Source: Geitlerinema sp. S16 (GTDB lineage: Bacteria > Cyanobacteriota > Cyanobacteriia > Cyanobacteriales > Geitlerinemataceae). Taken from it: DNA of 64,000 nucleotides. Below the pieces are notes generated by a model. It was not told where the DNA came from. It saw only the letters and a list, made by a program, of their open reading frames with translations, and did not search any database. Each line of letters starts with the position of its first letter. Positions within the stretch are counted from its first letter, which is position 1. A program made the position numbers and the translations under genes. Positions 17,688 through 26,408 of this stretch are shown here, in pieces. The DNA lies in contig JAABST010000007.1 of NCBI GenBank assembly GCA_011390275.1, positions 1 to 64,000 on the forward strand. The letters run 5' to 3'.

Positions 17688-18371
17688 GTGAGTGAGACTG
17701 AATTTACGAATTCTGCTCAGATTGCGCGACGTATTGCAGAGCTACGATCGGAGCTACCTGAGGGGGTTCGGACGATCGCGGTGTCGAAATACAAGCCTGC
17801 GGCGGTCATTCGCGAAGCCTACGCTGCCGGGATTCGCGATATCGGCGAGAGTCGGATTCAAGAGGTGATTGAAAAGCGGCAATTATTGGCGGATTTGCCG
17901 GATATTACGTGGCATTTTATCGGTCATCTTCAGTCGAATAAGGTGAATGCTGCGCTGGCCAATGTGGATTGGATTCATTCGGTGGATAGCTTAAAGTTGG
18001 CGCGGCGCATTAACCACGCAATTACGTCGGACGTGCCGAGTCCTAAGCTGTGCTTGCAGGTCAAGTTTGCGCCTGATCCGGATAAGTTTGGCTGGGAGGC
18101 TGATGAGCTGCTACGGGATTGGGATGAACTCGAAGTGCTGGATCGGTTGGATGTGCGTGGGTTGATGACGATCGCGCCGTTGGGGTTAACGGAGGACGAA
18201 ACGCGAGCTTTATTTGAGCGAGCGCGGCAGTTTTTACAGGAGTTGCGGGTGAACGCGAAACGCTGGTCGTTGGAGGATCTATCGATGGGAATGTCGAATG
18301 ATTATCGGCTGGCGATCGCGGCTGGGGCGACGGCTATCCGGGTTGGACGCACAATTTTTGGTGAGCGTTAG
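17688..18371 (+). CDS. pipY: PipY / YggS, PLP-binding homeostasis protein
   Basis: YggS-family proteins bind pyridoxal phosphate and keep vitamin B6 and amino-acid pools balanced; in cyanobacteria the gene is linked to pipX. The 227-residue protein has the PLP lysine in IAVSKYKPA (Lys34), WHFIGHLQSNK, and MGMSNDYRLAIAAGATAIRVG near the end. Start is GTG 17688, with AAGAGGAG about 15 bases upstream. The stop codon TAG (18369-18371) coincides exactly with the start of a mobile terminator element, yet the C-terminus IRVGRTIFGER is complete. The usual downstream neighbour sepF is not present here. Confidence 0.93.
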   Translation: MSETEFTNSAQIARRIAELRSELPEGVRTIAVSKYKPAAVIREAYAAGIRDIGESRIQEVIEKRQLLADLPDITWHFIGHLQSNKVNAALANVDWIHSVDSLKLARRINHAITSDVPSPKLCLQVKFAPDPDKFGWEADELLRDWDELEVLDRLDVRGLMTIAPLGLTEDETRALFERARQFLQELRVNAKRWSLEDLSMGMSNDYRLAIAAGATAIRVGRTIFGER

Positions 18372-18494
18372 GGGCTGTCATCAATTAAATTTCTAGCGCT
18401 TACCCAGTCAGGGGTTCAGCCCCTAGTTTTTTTGTTGGGTCGTTCAACAGCTTGCCCGATAAGGGTTCTACAATTAATTGACGACACGCCCCAG
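18369..18494 (+). mobile_element. mobile terminator element, copy 1 (docked on the pipY stop codon)
   Basis: The element begins TAGGGGCTGTCATCAATT and ends AATTGACGACACGCCCC. The TA and first G are the pipY stop codon TAG. TAGGGGCTG (18369-18377) pairs perfectly with CAGCCCCTA (18417-18425), followed by GTTTTTTT, forming a long-looped intrinsic terminator; a shorter hairpin AGGGG-TTCAG-CCCCT is also possible. It belongs to one subfamily with the copy at 46371. No coding frame. Its right border lacks the TA seen in the other copies. Confidence 0.8.
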
Positions 18495-18618
18495 TGTTTC
18501 ATTTGTTTTCCGACGTTGTACGTTAGAACTATCGATCTGCAATGGGATAAAGTACCGGTTCAGTTGCCATGCGTGCTTATCCTCGTTTTGCAATGTCTTA
18601 TTAGCTTTAAACTTCACT

Positions 18619-19026
18619 ATGCGATTGCTTCACACCATGCTTCGGGTCGGTAATCTAGACGAATCGATCGACTTTTACTGCAATGTTCTCGGGATGAAAC
18701 TCCTGCGCCAAAAGGACTATCCGAGCGGTGAATTTACCCTCGCTTTCCTCGGCTACGGCGACGAATCCGATACCACCGTGATCGAATTAACCTATAACTG
18801 GGGCGTGACGAGCTACGATCTTGGCTCGGCCTATGGTCACATCGCGATCGGTGTGGACGATATCTACGGAACCTGCGACGAGATCAAAACGCGCGGCGGT
18901 AAGGTTGTCCGCGAGCCGGGGCCGATGAAGCATGGATCGACGGTGATTGCCTTTGTCGAAGATCCGACGGGTTACAAAATTGAGCTGATTCAACTCGGGA
19001 CGCAGGGCGCGGTGAAGGCGTCCTAG
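18619..19026 (+). CDS. gloA: lactoylglutathione lyase (glyoxalase I)
   Basis: Glyoxalase I turns the methylglyoxal-glutathione adduct into S-lactoylglutathione. From ATG 18619 the 136-residue protein reads [20 protein letters not shown], the exact family N-terminus. The metal ligands are visible as His5, Glu in VIELTYNWG, His in [11 protein letters not shown] and Glu in GYKIELI. An upstream in-frame extension exists but lies in non-coding repeat DNA and is not used. The gene sits just beyond the element that follows pipY, so it needs its own promoter between 18495 and 18618. Confidence 0.94.
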   Translation: MRLLHTMLRVGNLDESIDFYCNVLGMKLLRQKDYPSGEFTLAFLGYGDESDTTVIELTYNWGVTSYDLGSAYGHIAIGVDDIYGTCDEIKTRGGKVVREPGPMKHGSTVIAFVEDPTGYKIELIQLGTQGAVKAS

Positions 19027-19086
19027 GGAAGCATTTGGGTCGTAGGAAAAACGCTCGGAGCGCTTGTTATAGCATAAGCCGATTGT

Positions 19087-19164
19087 ATTAGGACACTCTC
19101 GTCTAAGTTGAAAACCGCACTTCGACTCCGCTCAGTGCTCTCAGCTTTTTTTATACGTCCTAAC
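19087..19164 (+). mobile_element. 76-bp TTAGGAC...GTCCTAA element, copy 2
   Basis: Bounded by TTAGGAC (19088-19094) and GTCCTAA (19157-19163). The inside contains GCACTTCGACTCCGC then TCAGTGC, a stem-loop, followed by TCTCAGCTTTTTTTAT. It aligns along its length with copy 1 at 5362 (opposite strand). It follows gloA by about 60 bases in terminator orientation. Confidence 0.62.
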
Positions 19165-19434
19165 CAAATCGTTTTTTGCTATAAATCACCATAAGTTTTG
19201 CCACAGTTCCTGAGAGACTCCGGAATCGGCCTGGGGGTTGACGAACAAATCGACAGAAGTCGATCGAGATTCGTGTGGTTTTGATGAAACGATCGGCGTC
19301 ATCTTGGGTGTGTTACCCCTCGCGCAAACTGATGTTTAGTTTGCTCGACACCCAGATCGCGCCAATTGTGGGTAGACCTCGCCCCAATCTCATCGGCGAT
19401 CAGACGTTTCGAGACCAATGCGCGGTCGATCGCC

Positions 19435-20787
19435 ATGCAACAATTGCCACTTCCCGACCTGAATAAACGGGCTTCCAAAACGGCTCAAACCATGACTGAG
19501 CGCTCGAATAAACCGATTCGATTGATTCAGGATAAAACTCGTCCGCATCCTAACAGTACAGGAACTGCTGGTCAGAGTCTCGCGCCGGATCAGTCGGATC
19601 AGTCGGGTCAGTCGGATCAATCCGTTGTTCCCGGTGATCCAATATCAATTACGGCGATCGAGACGATTAGCACGATCAAAAAAATCGAAAAAATTAATAC
19701 AAGAGAACAGTCAGAGCGATCGCCGAGTGCAACAGATCAGATCTCGCATAGATCCGATCCGTCTGAAATCACGTCACTGTTCGATCTGCTGGGTATTGGA
19801 ACCAGCATTGCAACCAGCGTCACCCTGGGAGTTTGTGGGTATTACGCCCATGAACTCATTGACCCGGAGGTGGATGTGGCCTTGTTGCCGGAGATTCCCA
19901 CCTCGGATGAAACGGGCCGTCTCGATACCACACGCCTCGTAAGCCTCGCGGAGGCGTCGGAGAATGTCGCGATCGCAGCGCCCGAATTTTTGCCCAGCAT
20001 CCAGAATGAGGCTCGGCAATGGAGCAGCGATCTGCATCGTTTTGTCCGAGCGCTACAAACACCACGCGCAACCCCGAAATTAGCCCTGACGAATCGTGAG
20101 ATGACGCCGCAATATCCTGCCAATCCGACGATCGAACGTTGGCTTGATCGCGCCTCTGGTGTTCAATCAGATCCTGCCGGGGAGCAACAGATCTATTTAG
20201 CAAAAACCCAAGCGATGGAGGGTCAGTTTGCGGCGGCGATCGTTGAGCTGCAAAAAATCCCGCCGACCTCGCCTCACTACGACCCCGCCCAAACCAAAAT
20301 CACGGAATACACCCAATCCCGAGACGTTCGCGCCCGCGTCTCATTGCAAGTCGCCTACGATTTAGCCGCTGCCGGTGACTTTAGCGGAGCCCTCGCCTTT
20401 CTGAGCGAAATCCCCGCTGAATCATCGATTCACTCCACTGTTCAGCAAAAACGGCTGGAATACACCCAAAAACGAGATATTCAAGCGAAAACCTGGCTTT
20501 ATCGCGCTAAAAATCTGGCGATCGAGCTGAAATACGACGAGGCGATCACGGTGCTGCGCATGATTCCCCAGGGAACATCAGTTTACGGGGAAGCGAAACA
20601 GAAAATTATGGAATACCACCAAACTTTGGCCGTGATTGAGCAGCAGCGCCTTGAGCAACAGCAGCTTGAGCAACAGCAGCTTGAGCAACAGCAGCTTGAG
20701 CAACAGCAGCTTGAGCAACAGCAACTTGAGCAGCAGCTTGAACAACAAAAGACTAATGTTGTGCCGAAACCTCCAGAAGCAACGTAA
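19435..20787 (+). CDS. single-pass membrane protein with TPR-like repeats and a glutamine-rich tail
   Basis: I do not recognise a named family. From ATG 19435 the protein has about 450 residues. The N-terminal part is Ser/Gln/Ile-rich with a short DQSDQSGQSDQS run. One membrane segment follows (TSIATSVTLGVCGYYA, near residue 125), then three related helical repeats with LQKIPPTSPHYDPAQTKI, LSEIPAESSIHSTVQQ and LRMIPQGTSVYGEAKQKI, resembling TPR units. The tail is an almost pure (LEQQQ)n coiled-coil repeat. A TTG at 19366 could extend it by 23 residues. It probably scaffolds other proteins at a membrane; the neighbouring kinase on the opposite strand gives no further clue. Confidence 0.6.
   Translation: MQQLPLPDLNKRASKTAQTMTERSNKPIRLIQDKTRPHPNSTGTAGQSLAPDQSDQSGQSDQSVVPGDPISITAIETISTIKKIEKINTREQSERSPSATDQISHRSDPSEITSLFDLLGIGTSIATSVTLGVCGYYAHELIDPEVDVALLPEIPTSDETGRLDTTRLVSLAEASENVAIAAPEFLPSIQNEARQWSSDLHRFVRALQTPRATPKLALTNREMTPQYPANPTIERWLDRASGVQSDPAGEQQIYLAKTQAMEGQFAAAIVELQKIPPTSPHYDPAQTKITEYTQSRDVRARVSLQVAYDLAAAGDFSGALAFLSEIPAESSIHSTVQQKRLEYTQKRDIQAKTWLYRAKNLAIELKYDEAITVLRMIPQGTSVYGEAKQKIMEYHQTLAVIEQQRLEQQQLEQQQLEQQQLEQQQLEQQQLEQQLEQQKTNVVPKPPEAT
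20650..20748 (+). repeat. 15-bp in-frame minisatellite encoding LEQQQ
   Basis: CTTGAGCAACAGCAG is repeated four times without change from 20650, a fifth time with one change, then two 12-bp relatives (CTTGAGCAGCAG, CTTGAACAACAA). Because the unit is a multiple of three, copy-number change alters tail length without breaking the frame. Confidence 0.92.
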
Positions 20788-20891
20788 GTTCGGGGTCAGA
20801 AAAACGCTCAAACTTACGTAGCGCGAACATTTCAATATCTAGGTTGCTCACAAGCCAGAAGCTTGCGCGACGCAGATTAGAGCCGTAACCC

Positions 20892-23387
20892 TCACGGCGG
20901 CCCAGGGGCCACCTTTACCTTGGCAGTTCGATCGTCTTCTAACTCAATCAGCTCGATGACCTGCGTTAATAGAGCCTCAAGATTGAGCGGTGCAGCAATA
21001 CAGCGATCGGCTCCGCTCATGAGACAGAGCGATTCCTCTTCGGGCTGATTGCCATTACCAATCATGACAATCCGTAGCGCCACCGTTTCCCGAGAACGCC
21101 GCAAAATGGAGGTCAGTTCACAGCCATCAATGCCGTCAAGCCGACGATCGACGATCGCGACGATCGGGCGCAGAACTCGGATTTGTTCCAGCGCCGTTGA
21201 ACCGTCGAGCATCCAAATGACCTGTAATCCCGCCGCTGTCAGGACATCGCAGACCAACATCGCATCATCCTCTCGGCTGGTCACGAGGACGATATGTCCC
21301 TGGGGAATATGGGGTGCGGTGCGTAAGGCCGAGGGAATGGCGACTTCGGGAGATGCGGGCTCGCGGGCTTGAGGGAGACAAACCGTGAAACATGATCCGA
21401 CATCCGGCTCAGATTGAACGTCGATCGTGCCATTGTGTAGCTCGACAAGCTGTTTGGTTAAGGCCAGCCCAAGACCCGTGCCGCCATACTCGCGGGTGTA
21501 GGTTCCATCCAGTTGACGGAAACTTTCAAAGAGTGCTTCTTGCTGACTTTGGGGGATACCAATGCCCGTATCTTCGATCGCAAACATCACCTGTTCCGCT
21601 TCACGAGTCACGCTTAAGGTCACCTGGCCTCCGGTCAGCGTGAATTTAATTGCATTGCCCAGCAGATTGAATAAAATTTGGTTGACACGGGCGCGATCGG
21701 CGCGGAATTGATCGAGTTCTGCGGGGATCTCTAGCTTAAGTTCGAGCCGGATGCCGTTGACCGTTGCTCGATCGATCGCGGTACGAATAACGTGACGGGC
21801 AAGCTGTGAAAGCGAAAATTCTGCGATTTTGAGCTGAGTGGCCCCGGATTCGAGTTCCGCCAAGTCAAGCAGATCGTCGATCAGCTCCAATAGATGCTCG
21901 CCGCTGTCGTAAATTGTCTTGAGATATTCCCGCTGTTTGTCGTTCAGGTGGCCAAATGACCAGCGCAACAGCGTTGAGGACATGCCGATGATGCACGCCA
22001 GCGGTGTCCGTAATTCATGACTCATCATCGACAGAAATTCCGTCCGCGTTTGTTTTGCGGCTTGGGTTGTCTGGAGGGCGTCATGAAGCTGATGAGCCTG
22101 CTGCTCGGCGGCCTGCTCGATCATGTATTTTTGCTGCTGTAGCTCGGCGACAGCGTGAGCTTGCTGGATGGCAAGGCTCATGTCTGCGGCAACGTAGCGC
22201 AAAAAGTCGAGGTCGTATTGCGACCACGATCGCGGTTGTGTGCATTGCTGGGCGAACAAAACGCCCCACAGGCGATCGCGCAAACGCAGCGGTACAATCA
22301 CCTGAGATTGCACCTGGATGGCCTGTAATGCCTGACGTTCACGGCTCGACACGCTCGGACGTGTAACATGATCGATCGCGATCGGCTCATCAAAGACGTC
22401 TAGCTGCGCTCCGTCGGGTAAAAAATCACGGACGAATATTGTGGATAGTTGGAGCGATCCGATCTCTGGCGAAACCAAGGCTTCGTAGACGATCGATCCA
22501 TCATGCTGGGCGGTAAACCCCGCTGAATTGGTTGGGGGGTTCGGAGCGCCTGCGCTGTGGGAAAACTGGTAGATGGCGAGACGATCGAGCTGGAGAAAGT
22601 AACGAGCGCGGCTGATCGTATCGCGCAAAATATCCACGAGGATGATATCGGCTTGTTCGTCCTCTGCGGTTGCACTGTCTACATTCGGGGGGGTCGGATC
22701 GAGATCTAGGCTCTGATGCGTCACCGTAGACTCAGATGCCGTAGCATTTAACTCGCGATCGGACTCACGGCGATCGCTGTGCTGACGGAAAGACTCTAAA
22801 GACTCGCGAAGTTCACCTTCCGCTTCCCAAGCGGCGATTAAGTCCAGGGCAGCCCGCTCAAACCACGGATGCAAATCGGTATCGTTTTGCAGCAAGGTCG
22901 TTGCGTGGGCGCGAAGACTATCCGGTAGACGATACCCCGCCAGGTTTTCCGTCTCTACCTCGAAGAGAAAGGCTCGGAGGGCTTCGCGATCGAAGGCAAG
23001 CTGAACCTCAAAATACTCATCTAGCTCGCCCAGTTCGCTCAGTTTGCCCAGCTCGCCTGAATCGCCTGGTTCACCCCTTTGTGAGTCGCGATCAACCTCT
23101 GGGGAGCGACGCGCTGAACGTTCCTGAAGATTCGCCGCGTTTCTCGTTTGTCGAACTCCCGTTTGTCGCACTCCATAGATCACCGCACAAAATTGGAGCG
23201 AGATGACAAGGGTTAAGCGTTGCCCGCCTGTGGGAGGAATGGCGAGATCCGTTTCACGAAAGGCGATCGTTGTCTCACGCCTGAGATCGGGTGAGTGAAG
23301 TATCGCGTCGCACAGCCACATTTGCAGTCGATCGAGGGTCGATGCACGCAATGTCCGTCGTAAAGCTAGCGTGCGAAAGTGGCTCAT
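20892..23387 (-). CDS. hybrid sensor histidine kinase with GAF domain and degenerate receiver
   Basis: The 831-residue cytoplasmic protein has: an N-terminal domain (1-215) with a low-complexity GELGKLSELGELDE stretch; a GAF domain (about 245-430) ending WGVLFAQQCTQPRSW, similar to phytochrome-like GAFs but without the usual Cys-His chromophore site; a HisKA domain with the phospho-histidine in SMMSHELRTPL; an ATPase domain with LFNLLGNAIKFT, EDTGIGIP and GGTGLGLAL; and a C-terminal receiver-like domain. In the receiver the phospho-aspartate is kept (AIVDRRLDG) but the conserved Thr (VMIGNGN) and Lys (CIAAPLN) are missing. No partner regulator is adjacent. The signal is unknown. Confidence 0.85.
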   Translation of the reverse strand: MSHFRTLALRRTLRASTLDRLQMWLCDAILHSPDLRRETTIAFRETDLAIPPTGGQRLTLVISLQFCAVIYGVRQTGVRQTRNAANLQERSARRSPEVDRDSQRGEPGDSGELGKLSELGELDEYFEVQLAFDREALRAFLFEVETENLAGYRLPDSLRAHATTLLQNDTDLHPWFERAALDLIAAWEAEGELRESLESFRQHSDRRESDRELNATASESTVTHQSLDLDPTPPNVDSATAEDEQADIILVDILRDTISRARYFLQLDRLAIYQFSHSAGAPNPPTNSAGFTAQHDGSIVYEALVSPEIGSLQLSTIFVRDFLPDGAQLDVFDEPIAIDHVTRPSVSSRERQALQAIQVQSQVIVPLRLRDRLWGVLFAQQCTQPRSWSQYDLDFLRYVAADMSLAIQQAHAVAELQQQKYMIEQAAEQQAHQLHDALQTTQAAKQTRTEFLSMMSHELRTPLACIIGMSSTLLRWSFGHLNDKQREYLKTIYDSGEHLLELIDDLLDLAELESGATQLKIAEFSLSQLARHVIRTAIDRATVNGIRLELKLEIPAELDQFRADRARVNQILFNLLGNAIKFTLTGGQVTLSVTREAEQVMFAIEDTGIGIPQSQQEALFESFRQLDGTYTREYGGTGLGLALTKQLVELHNGTIDVQSEPDVGSCFTVCLPQAREPASPEVAIPSALRTAPHIPQGHIVLVTSREDDAMLVCDVLTAAGLQVIWMLDGSTALEQIRVLRPIVAIVDRRLDGIDGCELTSILRRSRETVALRIVMIGNGNQPEEESLCLMSGADRCIAAPLNLEALLTQVIELIELEDDRTAKVKVAPGPP

Positions 23388-23713
23388 TAATCAATGATGG
23401 CTGTTTAGTACAGCATTAACGCAAGCGAGGGGGATTGATCAACATTCAACATATAGAAACAATGCAGCAATTCATGTGACCCCGTAAAACCGGCTGCCAA
23501 CTATTTTTCCAGTTACGATGGCTCAAACCAGTTTCGATTAATCTCTATGGTACGCTGACCTTCTCTTAAGTTCGCCTTCGATCGTCGAAACTTTCGATTC
23601 TACACAATAACAATTCTTTCTAGAAGCGAGAACAACGGATCTCAGCCCTGTTGTTTTGGCATTTGAACGATCGCATTTCGTCATCCAAACGTTAGACCAT
23701 GCAACAGAAGCCC
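23388..23713. other. intergenic region upstream of the histidine kinase
   Basis: This stretch separates the kinase start from a mobile terminator element. I see no gene, RNA or clear promoter box in it. The 63-codon minus-strand frame at 23538-23729 runs into the element and has no family character. Confidence 0.4.
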
Positions 23714-23843
23714 TAGGGGCTGTCATCAATTAAATTTGTAGCCTTTATGCAGCAAGGGTTTCAGCCCCTTTTGTTTTTTGTCGGGTCGGGCGTTCAACAG
23801 CTTACCCCGTAAGGGGTCTGGTGCTAATTGATGACACGCCCTA
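23714..23843 (+). mobile_element. mobile terminator element, copy 2 (intergenic)
   Basis: The 130-bp copy has TA at both borders and CTAG at both junctions. Ends are TAGGGGCTGTCATCAATT and AATTGATGACACGCCCTA. AGGGGCTG pairs with the internal CAGCCCCT, followed by TTTGTTTTTT; a second hairpin ACCCC-GTAA-GGGGT lies near the right end. It forms one subfamily with the glnA copy at 26279. It is in the gap between the Uma2 gene and the kinase and does not touch a gene. Confidence 0.82.
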
Positions 23844-23919
23844 GGTCTAGAAGCGGTTCACCAAAGCATCCAGCGCTCAGATTTTAGCTCCCAGACACTG
23901 ACATCTTTGGCCTTAGAGC

Positions 23920-24702
23920 TTACAGCGTATCGGGATCGACCCCTAAAGCCCGTAGCTGATCGGCGAGGCGAGTCGCCCACTTTTTCGCTCGCTCGGTGCG
24001 CTGATTGGCTTGGCGTAACTGTGACTCGGCGAGATCGGCACGCTTTTCATTTTCATCGCGTGTGAGATATTCCTGCTGCGCCAGTTCGTAGCCCGTGGGT
24101 AAAACCAGCCCATCGTTATCGCACCAGCGCAACCACTGCCCTTCGCAATTTTCGATGTTGCCCGACCACAACACCAGCCCTAAGCCCACCTGATCCAGCC
24201 AGACCGATTCACTACTGCGATCGACCTTCGCAATCTCAAAGAAGCACTTCCCGCGCAGCTCAAAGATATACAGCAAGGTTTCGCCGAGCAGCGCGTGGGG
24301 GTCATAAACCACGTAATAGCTGACGCGCATTCGTTCGTAGAGCGCCAGTTTTTGACCGAGTTCTTCGCCGTTGCGATCGGAGACAATCTCGATCGTCACG
24401 TCCGGCGGTTTCCCAAACTGCCACAAAAAGTAGGGGTAATTGCGGCGATCCCACCAATCATCCGATACATCCAAACTCAGCAGGATATCTGGAACAACCA
24501 ACGGCTGACCGTGGGAATGCAAGATGCCAATATTGGCCTCGATAAGGAATGACTGGCCGCGCAGAGAGGTATAGAGCGAATCGGTGAGCAAGCGCTTTTG
24601 CTTGGCAATGGCGAAGTCATCGATCGACGTCATGCTGTCGGCAACGAGGTCGCGCAAACCGGTGAGCATTCCGTCATCCGTGAGAGGGGCAGACTGAACC
24701 AT
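23920..24702 (-). CDS. Uma2-family (PD-(D/E)XK) protein 1
   Basis: Uma2 proteins have a restriction-endonuclease-like fold and occur in many copies in cyanobacteria; their role is not known. This 260-residue member has VVPDILLSLDV (the PD strand) and PPDVTIEIVSDRNGEELGQKLALYE, the family's E-I-V-S ... K pattern, then YYVVYDP and a C-terminal coiled coil (AESQLRQANQRTERAKKWATRLADQLRALG). It is longer than the two others in this window because of that tail. It is a single gene between the element and the GST-like gene. Confidence 0.82.
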   Translation of the reverse strand: MVQSAPLTDDGMLTGLRDLVADSMTSIDDFAIAKQKRLLTDSLYTSLRGQSFLIEANIGILHSHGQPLVVPDILLSLDVSDDWWDRRNYPYFLWQFGKPPDVTIEIVSDRNGEELGQKLALYERMRVSYYVVYDPHALLGETLLYIFELRGKCFFEIAKVDRSSESVWLDQVGLGLVLWSGNIENCEGQWLRWCDNDGLVLPTGYELAQQEYLTRDENEKRADLAESQLRQANQRTERAKKWATRLADQLRALGVDPDTL

Positions 24703-24842
24703 GGCTTCGTGCTGTGAATAAGAGTCGGGGTCGAGCTAGACGATATCTTAGGGTAGCGCCCAAAGGACGCGCGGTCTGCATCTTTTGGACGGAATTTTCG
24801 ATCTGCAACATTTTCCGCCCGGTTTGACCGGTTTGATCCGAA

Positions 24843-26054
24843 TTATTCGGGTTGGATCGCAAAATTTTTCGGATCTTGATCGCGACGGTGGCGCAGCGAA
24901 ATCTCTGGCCCCGATCGCTCACCCGCGATCGCGGCGATCGCTTCCAACGATGTCCGTAGATGCTTGGCGGCGTAAATCGACATATCGCGCGGCACATTCA
25001 CCCGATCGCGCAAGTACCGCAACGCCACATCCGATCCCGGCGGCGGGGTTGGCGTTTCACCCGTGATTAAGTGCGTCAAAGCGCAGCGGAGGGCGAGATC
25101 CGCGCGATCGTCCTCCAGCGGATTCACCCGGATAATATTCGCGCGATGCTTACAGACCCGTTTCAGCGCTTCAACTCGCGCGGTCTCTGGTTCGGGATAC
25201 TTCACGTCGGGCAAACCAAACCAGGGGCCGTTGTCAACCTGTGCCTGATTTTGCAATGCCTCCGGCTCGTTATTGCTATAACAACCGCCCATCTGCGGCG
25301 GCAGGTCGTGAACATGGGTATGAAAATCGCTTTGGGTTCCGCGATAGGTCGATCGCGTTTCCATCGCGTCAAACCAAGCGGAAAAACGCGGATTTTCCTC
25401 GCGTAGGCAATAGCCTTTGTAGTAGTACAAACTGGCGTTCATCCGTTCGACATAGGGCGTAAAAATTACATCGATCGCGCTAAAGTCGTCCAGAAAATAG
25501 GGGCTTGATGTTTGGCCCAGCGCCGCCTCAACAGCGGTTACAACATCCACAAACTGCGCCCGATCTTGGCGATCCTGGCGTTGCGATCGGCTCGGATAGC
25601 ATAACCATGAACACCAAGCACGAAACAACAGCCGCTCCAACTGGCGCAGCGGTATCGCCGCCGGATCGAGCAGGCTAATACCCAAAGGCTCAAAGGCCGC
25701 CTCAAGCTCAATCAAAATCTCATCGCTTTCGGTAATGAGTCTGCCATCTAGCTTCACGGCTGGCAGCATTCCCGACGGCACAATCTGTTTGTACCACTGC
25801 TCCTTTTCGCCGTAGCAAAACATCGTGATCTTTTCGATGCGGTAGGGAATTTGCTTTTCCTCTAGCCACAGCCAGACTTTCTGACAGTAGGGACACCAGG
25901 CGTGATTATCGCGATAAAGCGTCACCCGAACTTGGTCTTCCGATTGGCCAAACAGCCGCAAACGAGCGCGTGAGTTTGTTGGTCCATTCACCGTGTCGAT
26001 CGCAAAGTCAGCGCGTTGCTCCAGTTCATCCCAGCGAAGCGGTGTAGCAGTCAT
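24843..26054 (-). CDS. glutathione S-transferase family protein
   Basis: The 403-residue protein has a thioredoxin-fold N-terminal domain (about 40-130) with a glutaredoxin-like CPYC motif in [19 protein letters not shown] and the cis-proline loop [22 protein letters not shown] helical GST C-terminal domain follows. The last 150 residues (from about 250) are an extra region with [20 protein letters not shown], seen in large cyanobacterial members. It probably carries out thiol exchange or detoxification. The CPYC pair is more like a glutaredoxin than a classical GST. Neighbouring glnA is separated by two terminators, so it is an independent unit. Confidence 0.75.
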   Translation of the reverse strand: MTATPLRWDELEQRADFAIDTVNGPTNSRARLRLFGQSEDQVRVTLYRDNHAWCPYCQKVWLWLEEKQIPYRIEKITMFCYGEKEQWYKQIVPSGMLPAVKLDGRLITESDEILIELEAAFEPLGISLLDPAAIPLRQLERLLFRAWCSWLCYPSRSQRQDRQDRAQFVDVVTAVEAALGQTSSPYFLDDFSAIDVIFTPYVERMNASLYYYKGYCLREENPRFSAWFDAMETRSTYRGTQSDFHTHVHDLPPQMGGCYSNNEPEALQNQAQVDNGPWFGLPDVKYPEPETARVEALKRVCKHRANIIRVNPLEDDRADLALRCALTHLITGETPTPPPGSDVALRYLRDRVNVPRDMSIYAAKHLRTSLEAIAAIAGERSGPEISLRHRRDQDPKNFAIQPE

Positions 26055-26133
26055 AGGGCGATGTCACACATCAAAAGGCCAGCCCTAGCGGGTATAGCAC
26101 AAAATTCTAGTCGCACAAAATCCAATTTCAACC

Positions 26134-26168
26134 AAAAACCCGCTCCAACGTTAAATCAGAGCGGGTTT
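26134..26168 (-). terminator. hairpin terminator, probably the ancestral glnA terminator
   Basis: On the minus strand AAACCCGCTC (26168-26159) pairs with GAGCGGGTTT (26145-26136), followed by TTGG after a run of five T. It lies 238 bases after the glnA stop; without the 130-bp inserted element it would be about 110 bases away. Confidence 0.85.
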
Positions 26169-26278
26169 ATTGAGTCTATTGACGACCAGACATGAGCTGA
26201 GGTTGACCGGCTAACCGTGGATCGTTGAGACCCAATGTCGGTATAGCGCGATCGTGCGCCCTGCTTAGACATCTGGCT

Positions 26279-26408
26279 TAGGGCGTGTCATCAATTAGCA
26301 CCAGACCTCTTACGGAGTAAGCTGTTGAACGCCCGACCCAACAAAAAACAAAAGGGGCTGAAACCCTCACTGAATAAAGGCTACAAATTCAATTGATGAC
26401 AGCCCCTA
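26279..26408 (-). mobile_element. mobile terminator element, copy 3 (docked on the glnA stop codon)
   Basis: Read on the minus strand the element starts TAGGGGCTGTCATCAATT; its TAG (26408-26406) is the glnA stop codon. It ends TGATGACACGCCCTA. AGGGGCTG pairs with internal CAGCCCCT, followed by TTTGTTTTTT, in the glnA direction. It is nearly identical to copy 2. It contains no coding frame. Confidence 0.85.

Noticed and set aside
22250..22260. Cys in AQQCTQPRSW as a bilin attachment site in the kinase GAF
   Set aside because: The chromophore Cys of this family lies earlier in a Cys-His pair; the Cys in QQC is a structural residue common to the family.
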